Below, in pieces: positions 9,694 through 18,361 of a stretch of 55,842 nt of DNA (its first letter is position 1; each line of letters opens with the position of its first letter). The DNA comes from Anderseniella sp. (GTDB taxonomy: Bacteria; Pseudomonadota; Alphaproteobacteria; Rhizobiales; Aestuariivirgaceae): contig DAOUPT010000017.1 in NCBI GenBank assembly GCA_030626025.1, forward strand, positions 1 through 55,842, read 5' to 3'. The notes beneath the pieces are model-generated. The model did no database searches, was not told the origin of the DNA, and saw nothing but the letters and a program-made list of their open reading frames with translations. Made by a program: the position numbers and the translations under genes.

Positions 9694-11610
9694 ATGAGTG
9701 ATTATCACAAGATTTACGCAGACTGGAAATCTGACCCCGAAAACTTTTGGCAATCTGCCGCGACAGCCATCGACTGGTACAAACCGGCCGACAAAGTGTT
9801 TGACCCTGACGTCGGGGTCTACGGCCGCTGGTTTGTCGGAGCAGAGTGTAATACCTGTTACAATTGCCTCGACCGGCATGTGAAAGACGGACGCGGTGAG
9901 CAGGCGGCGATTATTTATGACAGCCCGATTACCGGTGCCAAACGCATCATCTCTTATGATGATCTGCTCGAAGAGGTATCGACCTTTGCCGCTGGTCTGA
10001 AAGATCTTGGCGTAAAAACCGGCGACCGTGTGATTGTTTACATGCCGATGGTTCCAGAAGCTGCTGTTGCCATGCTCGCCTGTGCCCGCATCGGGGCGGT
10101 GCATTCCGTTGTGTTTGGCGGTTTTGCGCCGAACGAACTTGCAACCCGAATAGATGATGCCAAACCCAAACTGATCATCTCGGCCTCGTGCGGCATTGAG
10201 CCGGGCAGGGTGATTGCCTACAAACCACTGCTTGATGAGGCGATAGAAATAGCCGCCCATAAACCTGATGCAACAATCGTTTTGCAGCGTCAGCAGGCGC
10301 CGGCGGAAATGAAAGTCGGACGCGATCATGATTGGGCTGGTCTGCTGCAAAAGATGCGCTCGAAAGGCGCACAGGCTGATTGCGTAAGTCTCAAGGCAAC
10401 CGACCCGCTTTACATTCTTTATACCTCAGGCACCACAGGTGAGCCCAAAGGCGTGGAGCGTGATAATGGCGGCCATATGGTGGCGCTGAAATGGTCAATG
10501 CATGCGGTTTATGGAATTGAGCCGGGTGAGGTTTTCTGGGCCGCCTCCGATGTTGGTTGGGTGGTTGGCCACTCCTATATCGTTTACGGTCCGCTCCTGC
10601 ACGGCTGTACGGCAATCATGTTTGAAGGTAAACCGGTCGGCACACCCGATGCGGGCGTTTTCTGGCGGATTATTTCAGAGCATAAGGTGGCTGCACTCTT
10701 TACCGCACCAACCGCCTTCAGGGCCATCAAGAAAGAAGACCCTGATGGTAAGCTTTTCAAAAACTACGATGTGTCCTGCATGCGCACGCTGTTTCTGGCG
10801 GGCGAGCGGGCCGACCCCGACACCATTCAGTGGGCCGAGAACCTCTTGGGCGTGCCGGTGATTGACCATTGGTGGCAAACCGAATCAGGTTGGCCAATGG
10901 CGAGTAACCCGGTTGGACTCGGCATGCTGCCAGTCAAGTACGGTTCGCCAACCGTGGCTTTGCCAGGTTATAAAATCGATGTGGTGGATGATAGCGGCTA
11001 TAAAATGGCGACCGGGGAACTGGGCGCGGTTGTTGTGAAGCTCCCATTGCCCCCCGGTTTCCTGCCGACCTTGTGGCAGAACGATGAGCGTTTCAGGCAA
11101 AGTTATCTGACGACCTTTCCCGGCTATTATGAAACCGCCGATGCTGGATATATCGACGAAGATGGTTATCTGTTCATCATGTCTCGCACCGACGATATTA
11201 TCAATGTCGCCGGCCACCGTCTGTCAACCGGCGGTATGGAAGAAGTTTTGGCCAGCCACCCCGATGTGGCTGAATGCGCTGTCCTTGGGATTGCCGACAA
11301 GCTCAAAGGCCAGGTGCCGGTTGGATTTGTTGTCCTCAAAGCCGGTGTAAACAGAGATCCAGCCGAGATTGAAAAAGAGTGTGTGCAATTGGTCCGCGAA
11401 AAAATTGGTGCGGTTGCTGCCTTGCGAGTGGTGATGAATGCCATTCGCCTGCCAAAAACCCGTTCAGGCAAAATTCTTCGCGGTACGATTGCCAAGATAG
11501 CCGACGGGCAGGAATGGAAAATGCCAGCTACGATTGATGATCCGGCAATTTTGGATGAAATAACCGAAGTCTTGCAGTCTCGTGGACTTGTCGCTGTAGC
11601 TGTGGAATAG
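9694..11610 (+). CDS. prpE: Propionyl-CoA synthetase
   Basis: The 638-residue AMP-forming ligase carries the N-terminal ACAS domain (YHKIYADWKSDPENFW). Its P-loop YTSGTTGEPKGVERDNGGH and its WWQTESGWP motif separate PrpE from acetyl-CoA synthetase, which has WWQTETGG. The regulatory and catalytic lysine lies in LPKTRSGKILRGT. The reaction is propionate + ATP + CoA to propionyl-CoA. The ATG at 9694 has AAAGGGG about eight bases upstream; the frame is open further 5', but that stretch (KQYKPKQF) does not look like the family N-terminus. Divergent from the acyl-CoA ligase. Confidence 0.94.
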   Translation: MSDYHKIYADWKSDPENFWQSAATAIDWYKPADKVFDPDVGVYGRWFVGAECNTCYNCLDRHVKDGRGEQAAIIYDSPITGAKRIISYDDLLEEVSTFAAGLKDLGVKTGDRVIVYMPMVPEAAVAMLACARIGAVHSVVFGGFAPNELATRIDDAKPKLIISASCGIEPGRVIAYKPLLDEAIEIAAHKPDATIVLQRQQAPAEMKVGRDHDWAGLLQKMRSKGAQADCVSLKATDPLYILYTSGTTGEPKGVERDNGGHMVALKWSMHAVYGIEPGEVFWAASDVGWVVGHSYIVYGPLLHGCTAIMFEGKPVGTPDAGVFWRIISEHKVAALFTAPTAFRAIKKEDPDGKLFKNYDVSCMRTLFLAGERADPDTIQWAENLLGVPVIDHWWQTESGWPMASNPVGLGMLPVKYGSPTVALPGYKIDVVDDSGYKMATGELGAVVVKLPLPPGFLPTLWQNDERFRQSYLTTFPGYYETADAGYIDEDGYLFIMSRTDDIINVAGHRLSTGGMEEVLASHPDVAECAVLGIADKLKGQVPVGFVVLKAGVNRDPAEIEKECVQLVREKIGAVAALRVVMNAIRLPKTRSGKILRGTIAKIADGQEWKMPATIDDPAILDEITEVLQSRGLVAVAVE

Positions 11611-11624
11611 TTGACTTTAGTCAA
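11611..11624 (+). promoter_or_regulatory. FNR/NnrR-type dyad upstream of nnrS
   Basis: TTGACTTTAGTCAA is a perfect 5+5 inverted repeat with a four-base spacer. It matches the CRP/FNR-superfamily consensus TTGAT-N4-ATCAA used by FNR, FixK and NO-sensing NnrR/DNR proteins. Its centre (11617.5) is about 40 bases before the expected start of transcription if the TGTAAA at 11645-11650 is the -10 element. The site starts immediately after the prpE stop. Confidence 0.75.
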
Positions 11625-11684
11625 CCATTGTTGTTTCGCGGCGTGTAAAAGTGGCTCCTTACTGAATCTTTAGAGAGCGATTTC

Positions 11685-12863
11685 ATGGCAACGACAGCAG
11701 AGAAAATGCGGGCTTACAATGGGCTGAAACTACTTCAACGCGGCTTTCGCCCGTTTTTCCTCAGCGCGGGTGTTTTTGCCGCCTTTGCCATGCCTCTTTG
11801 GGTTTTGATACTGGCCTTTGATGTAGAACTAGCCAGCAGTCTTTCCGGGCGCAGCTGGCATCTGCATGAGATGCTGTTCGGCTATCTGACCGCAGTGATT
11901 GCCGGATTTCTCCTGACCGCAATTCCCAATTGGACCGGGCGTTTGCCGGTTATTGGCAGATCGCTCGGCTTGCTTTGGGGGATATGGCTTGCCGGACGTC
12001 TGGTGATGCTGTTTTCTCAAGCAATACCGTTCACTGCTGCTGTAGTCGATAGCGCCTTTCTGGTGGTCTTTGCCGCTGTTTTATGGCGGGAAATTCTGGC
12101 TGGAAAAAACATCAAAAATATCCCGGTTTGTCTGATTGTCTCGCTGCTTGCCACCGGCAATATTGCATTTCACATCCTCTCGCTATCCGATAATTCCACT
12201 GCCATGGCTGAACGGCTGGGTCTGGGAATGATCGCTATTCTGATTTCATTGATCGGCGGGCGAATTGTGCCAAGCTTTACCCGAAACTGGATGATGAAAC
12301 AAAATATCACTCCGTTACCAACCCCTTTTGATCGCATAGACAAAGTCGGATTGGCCGCTGGCGTTGCAGCCATCGTCATGTGGATAGCGTTTACCGACCA
12401 TCTGATCAACGGTGTATTATTTGCTCTGGCAGCGGTGCTGTATTTGTACCGGATATCACGATGGCGCGGTCTGGCTTGTCAACGAGAGCGTCTGGTCCTG
12501 ATCCTCCACATCGGATATTTGTGGCTGCCGATCTGGTTCTCCCTGATGGCTTTTTCTATCCTTTTCCCCGATATGCTCAGTCAGGCAACTGCTCTGCATG
12601 CCCTTGCTGCCGGTGCAATCGGAACAATGACCATTGCTGTCGTCACCAGAGCCAGCCTCGGCCACAGCGGTCAGGCCCTGACAGCTGATTTTTGGACGTC
12701 GATGATTTATCTGTTGATCGTATCAGGTGCCATATTGCGTATCAGTGCCGAGTGGTTGCCGATCGACTTCACACTGGTTGCTTCAATTGCTGGCGCAATG
12801 TGGAGCGCCGGATTTGCACTTTTTGTAATAACCTATGGCCCAATGCTGCTCGGTCGAAAATAA
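11685..12863 (+). CDS. nnrS: NnrS family heme-copper membrane protein
   Basis: The 392-residue product has about twelve hydrophobic segments. Family motifs are present: QRGFRPFFL at the N-terminus, WHLHEMLFGYLTAVIAGFLLTAIPNWTGR with the conserved histidines, GGRIVPSFTRNW in the middle and RASLGHSGQALTA later. NnrS proteins occur in NO-stress and denitrification regulons and protect cells from nitrosative stress; the mechanism is not settled. The good FNR/NnrR box just upstream fits that regulation. Denitrification enzymes are not present in this window. Confidence 0.93.
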   Translation: MATTAEKMRAYNGLKLLQRGFRPFFLSAGVFAAFAMPLWVLILAFDVELASSLSGRSWHLHEMLFGYLTAVIAGFLLTAIPNWTGRLPVIGRSLGLLWGIWLAGRLVMLFSQAIPFTAAVVDSAFLVVFAAVLWREILAGKNIKNIPVCLIVSLLATGNIAFHILSLSDNSTAMAERLGLGMIAILISLIGGRIVPSFTRNWMMKQNITPLPTPFDRIDKVGLAAGVAAIVMWIAFTDHLINGVLFALAAVLYLYRISRWRGLACQRERLVLILHIGYLWLPIWFSLMAFSILFPDMLSQATALHALAAGAIGTMTIAVVTRASLGHSGQALTADFWTSMIYLLIVSGAILRISAEWLPIDFTLVASIAGAMWSAGFALFVITYGPMLLGRK

Positions 12864-12883
12864 CGGCAGAAAGTTGCGTAAAC

Positions 12884-14692
12884 TTACCCGCGATCATGCA
12901 AATTACGCATGGCATTTATGATCGAGTCGAGGTTTGGCTCTGCTGGTTTTCCGAATTGATCCATCGGCTGCTCCGTTGTCGGTGCGCCGGGAATAAAGTT
13001 TGCCGGTTGTTCGGCAAAGCGCATGCGCATCGGGGTGGCGATACCTTCGCCAAAGGCAATGGCTTCGCGATTGCCGATGGAAGACAAAAAGCTGAGTGTG
13101 CTGGCCGAAGAGTCTGAGATGGCCGAGCGGATGATTTCCTGGTCGTGATCATTTGACAGTCGCATGGCAAACACAGTCGAGCACTGCGATAAAATTGTCG
13201 GGTCAAGTTCGCCGGGACGCTGGGTTACGATGCCAAGATAGGAGCCATATTTACGTCCTTCCTTTGCAATCCGTGAAATAGACCGGCGGGTCGGGCCAAA
13301 GCCCTGATGTTTGTCGATTGGCACATAGCGGTGGGCTTCTTCACACAAAACCAGCACCTCGCAGGTGCCCTTGCTCCACACTGCCAAATCAAATGCCATC
13401 CGGCACAGCACCGAAACCACCGAGTTGACGACTTCTGAAGGCAGACCAGTAAGCTGGAAGGCGGTGATTGGACGGCCATTCAGCGGAATACGGAATAGGT
13501 TTCCGACAATGGCGCTCATATTGTCTTCAACCGTGCGCTGGGCAAACATAAAGCGGTAACGCGGGTCAGCAACCAAAGATTCAAGCCGGTTTCTCAGTGA
13601 TTTCAATACCGACCGATTGTGGTTTCCTTCCAGCTGACCAATCTCCTCATCAATCAGAGCATAAAGGTCAGTCATGCGATAGGGGATCGGCGTATCAGCC
13701 GTAATAGTTGGCGCACTGGCAGAACGCCGCAGAAGTCCGCCGCTTGGTGGTTGGGAAATTTTCTGACTATACCGAGACTTGGCAACGGGAATTAAATCGC
13801 GCAGAGTATCAATCTCTTCTTCAACATTGTCACGGCCGCGAAAGATCACTTCACACAGTTCTTCTTGTTGGAAAAGCCAGAACGGAAGTTCGAGCGTGTC
13901 TGTTGATATGGTCACTGATTGATCGGGAAATGCTGAAGCGTATTCATTATGAGGATCAAGAATCAGCACCCGCAAATTCGGGCGGGACTCGACAATTTTG
14001 CGTAGCAGCAATGCCACAGATGTTGACTTGCCGGTACCGGTTGAACCGACAACGGCAAAATGGCGCTTGAGCATATCATCCATGCAAACCACCGCCGGAA
14101 TGCTTTCGTCCTGAGATAATTGGCCTATCTCGATAGACTGGCGCCCATGAGGATGGTGAATGACGGCAAGGTCATCCGCTCGAATTTGATGAGCTACCGA
14201 ACCCAGTGGAGGGTAGGTGTTGATACCGCGACTGAAAATCGTTTGCCCACCCGAAACGGCAGGAATATCGCGGATTTCACCAATTAGTTCCACATGGACT
14301 TCGGTGGCGTTTTCCTGCGCATTGAACCATGCCTTTTTAGCCGTGTTGATCTTGTAGATCAGCCCAACAACCCGGCCATCATTGGTTGCAATGGATATTA
14401 GTCGACCTACTGACCAAAATTCGGCTACGCGAGTGTCGGTTTCAACGACACTGGAAAGCAAGGTGGCGTAACCTCCATCAACCGCAATGACGTTTCCCAG
14501 CGTCCTCTTTCCTGATTGGGTTTGTTTGCGACGGTCAATTTGTCCTGCTGGTTGCGGGAAGGGGGCTGAACCAGGTTGCGGCGGTGCTGTACCCGCTGGC
14601 TGGGTCGGTGCTAATGACACCTTCGGGGCGGGCGCGCTGCCGCCAACCGGTTGTTGTGGTGCCGATAGTGATGTTGATGAAGAAAATGTCAT
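12884..14692 (-). CDS. HerA-like / DUF87 ATP-binding protein
   Basis: The 602-residue ATPase starts with a Pro/Ala/Gln-rich low-complexity tail (about residues 10-55), then a HAS-barrel-like region. Next comes a RecA/FtsK-type core: Walker A GSTGTGKST at about 216-224, Walker B LVLCEEAHRYVP, and the motif TQRPGELDPTILSQCSTVFAMRLSNDHDQ. HerA ATPases are hexameric DNA translocases that usually work with NurA nuclease; no NurA is nearby. The open frame continues upstream to 15286, but that part overlaps the TetR gene on the other strand and lacks family sequence, so the ATG at 14692 is used. Function beyond an ATP-driven DNA or protein motor is unknown. Confidence 0.9.
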   Translation of the reverse strand: MTFSSSTSLSAPQQPVGGSAPAPKVSLAPTQPAGTAPPQPGSAPFPQPAGQIDRRKQTQSGKRTLGNVIAVDGGYATLLSSVVETDTRVAEFWSVGRLISIATNDGRVVGLIYKINTAKKAWFNAQENATEVHVELIGEIRDIPAVSGGQTIFSRGINTYPPLGSVAHQIRADDLAVIHHPHGRQSIEIGQLSQDESIPAVVCMDDMLKRHFAVVGSTGTGKSTSVALLLRKIVESRPNLRVLILDPHNEYASAFPDQSVTISTDTLELPFWLFQQEELCEVIFRGRDNVEEEIDTLRDLIPVAKSRYSQKISQPPSGGLLRRSASAPTITADTPIPYRMTDLYALIDEEIGQLEGNHNRSVLKSLRNRLESLVADPRYRFMFAQRTVEDNMSAIVGNLFRIPLNGRPITAFQLTGLPSEVVNSVVSVLCRMAFDLAVWSKGTCEVLVLCEEAHRYVPIDKHQGFGPTRRSISRIAKEGRKYGSYLGIVTQRPGELDPTILSQCSTVFAMRLSNDHDQEIIRSAISDSSASTLSFLSSIGNREAIAFGEGIATPMRMRFAEQPANFIPGAPTTEQPMDQFGKPAEPNLDSIINAMRNLHDRG

Positions 14693-14807
14693 TCTGCCGC
14701 CACTGAAAATTGTTGTTTCAGACAACCATAGCCCGATCAGGTTAATTACAAGTGTATGTGGAATTTTGTTGCTATTGGGCATCGTTGAGGTTATTAAAAC
14801 AAGATTG

Positions 14808-14823
14808 TACCAACTAGTATGTA
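14808..14823 (+). promoter_or_regulatory. Probable TetR operator in the divergent promoter
   Basis: TACCAACTAGTATGTA holds the self-complementary core ACTAGT flanked by TAC and GTA, an imperfect 16-base dyad. It ends four bases before the TetR start codon, a position suited to autorepression. The divergent HerA-like gene starts 116 bases away. The binding protein is inferred from adjacency. Confidence 0.55.
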
Positions 14824-14827
14824 AAAT

Positions 14828-15403
14828 ATGAAAACCGCAATTGGCAAAAAACAACAGATCCTGAAAGCAGCCAGAGAACTGCTTTTGGAAGTCGGATATG
14901 AATCGATGAGTCCGGCCATGGTGCTCAAGCGTTCCGGCGCCGGGCAGGGAAGTTTGTATCACCATTTTTCCGGCAAGAAAGAACTGGCCCGAACAGTATT
15001 GGATGAGGTGGCAGGTGAGCTTAAAGCTGATTTTATCAAGGTGTTTCAGAATGATAAACTGACACCGGTTGAGAAGCTGGATCACTATCTCGCTGGCCCG
15101 CGGCAGGGTTTGAACGGCTGTAAACTGGGCCGTTTGGCAAATGAGAAGGCATTTGTAGATGATGAGCTGCGGGTGTCGATAGAACAATATTTTAAATTTG
15201 CTTTGGCAGAGGTACGAAAGCAGGTTGAACAGGCAGTGGCCGATGGCTTGTTCCCAGATGATGCGCCGGTCGATGCAATTGCCCATCTTGTGGTTGCCAG
15301 CATCCAGGGCGGTTATGTGCTTTCTAAATCGGTTGCTGATGGCGGGGCGGTTAATGTGTCAACCTCAGGTGCGCGTGCCTTGTTGAAAGCTTACCAGACA
15401 TGA
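14828..15403 (+). CDS. TetR/AcrR family transcriptional regulator
   Basis: The 191-residue protein has an N-terminal helix-turn-helix (ILKAARELLLEVGYESMSPAMVLKRSGAGQGSLYHHFSGKKEL, residues about 10-52) and a C-terminal ligand domain with HLVVASIQGGYVLSKS. It should repress its own operon and release it on binding a small molecule. The stop overlaps the MFS start by four bases (ATGA). A dyad that may be its operator abuts the start codon. Confidence 0.95.
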   Translation: MKTAIGKKQQILKAARELLLEVGYESMSPAMVLKRSGAGQGSLYHHFSGKKELARTVLDEVAGELKADFIKVFQNDKLTPVEKLDHYLAGPRQGLNGCKLGRLANEKAFVDDELRVSIEQYFKFALAEVRKQVEQAVADGLFPDDAPVDAIAHLVVASIQGGYVLSKSVADGGAVNVSTSGARALLKAYQT

Positions 15404-16578
15404 CGGTGCGCTGGGGGCGATTATTGCCGGGGTTTGCGGCAACGATGATGGGCATCGGGTTTTCGCGATTCTCCTTCACACCATTGTCAGCCCTGATGGT
15501 CGAAAAGCACTTATTGACATCGCAGGACATTACTATAATCGCCGCCTTTATGATGGCTGCATATGCAATTGGCGCTTTTACTTCAACCACTTTATCATCC
15601 AGATTCGGTGCGGTCCCGGTGGTGCGCGCCTGCTTCGTTATCATCAGTTTGGGTCTGTTGGCTGAAGGGGTTTTCGCCGCATTCCTGCCGGTTCTTGCCG
15701 GGCGCTTTGTCATGTCCGTTGCCGGGGCGGTGCTGATGGTTCTGGGACCCGGCATGATCCTGTCAACGCTGTCGCCGCAACAACGTGGATTTGCCGCCGG
15801 TTTCGTATTCACCGGCATTGGTTTTGGCGTATTGATTGCCGGAACGCTGGTTGCCATGATCGCCAATTCACCGGTTGTGATCGTCGGATTGGTAATGTTT
15901 ACCGTGGCCGCCGGGGTAAGTGGAATCGGCTGGAATCAATGGCCGGAGAATGCGGTGGAGAATGAGGTGGAGAGGGCGGAATATAAGACAGAAAAAATGT
16001 TCTCCGCCGGTTTCCTCGGTTTGCTGCTCGCCTACGCATTTGATGCCGTCGCCTTTATTCCTCATACGGTTTATTTATCAGACTTCATCGCCTCCGAACT
16101 TGGTCATGGTGCTGGCGCCGGAGGGGCTTATTGGGCGGTGTTTGGCATTGGTGGCATTCTTGGTGCCGCTAGCTCGGCCTGGCTGCGAAAACAACTTGGC
16201 GGCCAATTGAGTCTGGAACTGGTCATTGCCACCAAGGCGCTGTTTATCGGTGTACTCGGTTTTGCTACCAGCCTGCCGATTGTGGCGATCTCGGCATTTG
16301 TCGTTGGCGCATTGGTGCCGGGGGTAGTCATGCTGGTGTCAACCCGCACGGCCGAACTGGTTGGCCCGCAAAATATTGTCCACGCCTGGGGCATCATGAC
16401 CGGTGCTTTTGCCATTGGACAGTTCGTCGGCGCAACCGGCATGTCGGTCGCCTATCTCAGCCTGACCAGATACCAACCGCTTTTCGCCATTGGTGGATTA
16501 CTCGAAGCGCTGGCTCTGGTTGTTTTAATAATCTCAATCCGCTTTTTACCCTCTCAATCAAAAGGAAACCTGCAATGA
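15400..16578 (+). CDS. MFS transporter, YbfB/YjiJ type
   Basis: The 392-residue protein has twelve hydrophobic segments. Its N-terminus RLLPGFAATMMGIGFSRFSFTPLSALMVEK fits the YbfB/YjiJ family, whose substrates are mostly unknown. It is translationally coupled to the TetR gene upstream and the GST gene downstream (both ATGA overlaps), so export of a compound sensed by the TetR protein and handled by the GST is a reasonable inference. Confidence 0.9.
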   Translation: MTVRWGRLLPGFAATMMGIGFSRFSFTPLSALMVEKHLLTSQDITIIAAFMMAAYAIGAFTSTTLSSRFGAVPVVRACFVIISLGLLAEGVFAAFLPVLAGRFVMSVAGAVLMVLGPGMILSTLSPQQRGFAAGFVFTGIGFGVLIAGTLVAMIANSPVVIVGLVMFTVAAGVSGIGWNQWPENAVENEVERAEYKTEKMFSAGFLGLLLAYAFDAVAFIPHTVYLSDFIASELGHGAGAGGAYWAVFGIGGILGAASSAWLRKQLGGQLSLELVIATKALFIGVLGFATSLPIVAISAFVVGALVPGVVMLVSTRTAELVGPQNIVHAWGIMTGAFAIGQFVGATGMSVAYLSLTRYQPLFAIGGLLEALALVVLIISIRFLPSQSKGNLQ

Positions 16579-17171
16579 AACTATTTTCGTCACCAACATC
16601 ACCCTATGCCCGCAAAGCCCGGGTTTTGATTATCGAGCTGGGTCTCGAGCAAGCTGTCGAAATCGCCAATGTTGCGACGATGGAAGATCCCGATGATCTG
16701 CACGCCGCCAATCCGCTCGGCAAAGTTCCAGCCCTGATTGTGAACAACGAAGTGGCACTGTACGACAGTCCGGTGATTTGCGAATACCTCAACGCAAAAA
16801 ATGCTAACAAATTCATGGCCGCCGATGGTGATGCACGCTGGGATTGCTTGCGCCGAGAGGCTCTTGGCGATGGTGTGATTGATGCTTCTTTCTTAAGGAC
16901 TATGGAACGACTGAAACCGGCCGAACAGCAATCATTACTATGGCTGGAGCGTTGGGCAAATGCCATCGCTCGTGGCGTTGCCGAGATCGAAAAGGACATC
17001 TCAGGGCGGGGCGACAGATTTGACCTTGGCGATGTTACCGCCGCTTGCGCGCTTGGCTATTTAGACCTGCGCCACAGCGATCTTGAATGGCGCAACGGTC
17101 ATGATGCCCTTGCCGCGTGGTTCGAAACTGTCAGCGCCCGCCCGTCAATCCAGACGACAGTCCCGGGCTGA
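16575..17171 (+). CDS. Glutathione S-transferase family protein
   Basis: The 198-residue protein has an N-terminal thioredoxin-fold domain (KLFSSPTSPYARKARVLIIELGL, then NPLGKVPALIVNNEVALYDSPVICEYL with the cis-Pro and the glutathione-binding DS pair) and an alpha-helical C-terminal domain (RGDRFDLGDVTAACALGYLDLR). The SPTSPYARK start is common in bacterial GSTs that use Ser or Cys. Overlap with the MFS stop shows operon membership. Substrate unknown. Confidence 0.93.
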   Translation: MKLFSSPTSPYARKARVLIIELGLEQAVEIANVATMEDPDDLHAANPLGKVPALIVNNEVALYDSPVICEYLNAKNANKFMAADGDARWDCLRREALGDGVIDASFLRTMERLKPAEQQSLLWLERWANAIARGVAEIEKDISGRGDRFDLGDVTAACALGYLDLRHSDLEWRNGHDALAAWFETVSARPSIQTTVPG

Positions 17172-17196
17172 CAATTAAATTTAAAGGAGAAGAACT

Positions 17197-17604
17197 ATGG
17201 AAAAAATGACACCTGAACTTTATTGGCTGACTCTGACCTGCCTGGCAACCGGCCTGATGTGGGTGGCCTATATCCTTAATCGAATTGGCGAAATGGGCCT
17301 CTGGCCAGCGCTGCGTAATCCACAACCCGACAGCCACCCCGATGCACAATGGGCCTACCGGGCCGAACGAGCCCACGCCAATGCGGTTGAAAACCTGGTG
17401 GTATTCGCACCACTGGCCATTGCAATTCACCTCTTGGGTTTGTCGAGCGAGACAACGGCTCTGGCAGCGACAGTATATTTCTTCACCCGCATCGCCCACT
17501 ATCTGATTTACGTCTTTGGCGTGCCGGTTTTACGCACCATTGCCTTTGCAATCGGCGTTATATGTCAACTGACACTGGCATTTACCCTGCTTGGGATAAT
17601 CTGA
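17197..17604 (+). CDS. MAPEG family membrane protein
   Basis: The 135-residue protein has four hydrophobic segments with the MAPEG motif AERAHANAVENLVVFAPLAI after the first loop and a C-terminal GVPVLRTIAFAIGV. MAPEG proteins include membrane glutathione transferases and related enzymes. AAAGGAG lies just before the ATG at 17197. It follows the soluble GST gene by 25 bases and is probably the last gene of the TetR-MFS-GST-MAPEG unit. A similar protein is encoded at 23423. Confidence 0.92.
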   Translation: MEKMTPELYWLTLTCLATGLMWVAYILNRIGEMGLWPALRNPQPDSHPDAQWAYRAERAHANAVENLVVFAPLAIAIHLLGLSSETTALAATVYFFTRIAHYLIYVFGVPVLRTIAFAIGVICQLTLAFTLLGII

Positions 17605-17692
17605 GTCAACGTCTAAAAGAGCTGAAATTGATAGGATTATTTTAGCTGACGGCAAGTACACGGGACTTTCCGGTGGCGAAATATACCCCCTC

Positions 17693-18361
17693 CTAAATCA
17701 ACTCATCAGACCGGTCGTCTGTCTCGCCATAGCGTGACAGGGCCGGTTTTTTCAGACCTTCGTAAAGCTTGGCAAAACCCTTGGCGATTTCGCGGTTGTT
17801 GGCATCGAAAAGTGAATTGCCGTGGATATCGCCATCAACAATCAGTGGGCCGAAATTTTCAACTTCGATAACCCACATGGCTTGTGCGATGCCCAGATCA
17901 TCGAGCCAGTGAACATCGCGCACTTTCGTAATGCCGCGACCGAGCAGAGCGCCGGTGCCATAGCCAACGGTTGACAGATAAACCGCCCCTTGTGGCACAA
18001 ACAATTTTTCGTAGTCACTTTTCGACATGCCGCCCTTGCCGATAATCATTTTGGTCCCGGAAATCTGGAACCAATCCTTCATCCACTTGGCAAAACGAAA
18101 ACTGGCTGTGGCAGTCACCGCGCCAATGGTATAGCTGCCGTCATCATTAACCGAAGCGGCTGGTGAGCAGTGGAAATTCACATTGGTCAAATCCATCACA
18201 CCTTCGGGTGGCGGATGTCCTTCTCCCACTACACGCTGATACACACCTTCGCGGCCCGTATAAATAACGCCGGAAAGATAAACGATATTACCCGGCTCCA
18301 AATCGGCCAAGTCTTCATCGCTGACCGGTGTGGTCAGATGGACTGTTTTAAGATTTACCAT
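17693..18361 (-). CDS. Class I fumarate hydratase-type lyase, beta (C-terminal) subunit
   Basis: The 222-residue protein matches the C-terminal domain of iron-sulfur class I hydro-lyases (fumarase A/B, tartrate dehydratase TtdB). It has DLEPGNIVYLSGVIYTGREGVYQRVV near the start and GKGGMSKSDYEKL and GYGTGALLGRGITKV later. The start overlaps the alpha-subunit stop by seven bases. Split alpha and beta subunits are known for fumarase and tartrate dehydratase. Fumarate is favoured because a fumarate/succinate reductase-like complex is encoded just upstream, but mesaconate or tartrate cannot be ruled out. Confidence 0.9.
   Translation of the reverse strand: MVNLKTVHLTTPVSDEDLADLEPGNIVYLSGVIYTGREGVYQRVVGEGHPPPEGVMDLTNVNFHCSPAASVNDDGSYTIGAVTATASFRFAKWMKDWFQISGTKMIIGKGGMSKSDYEKLFVPQGAVYLSTVGYGTGALLGRGITKVRDVHWLDDLGIAQAMWVIEVENFGPLIVDGDIHGNSLFDANNREIAKGFAKLYEGLKKPALSRYGETDDRSDELI

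Noticed and set aside
14693-15286. N-terminal extension of the HerA-like frame
   Set aside because: The open frame continues but overlaps a clear TetR gene on the other strand and has no conserved sequence; the ATG at 14692 is used.
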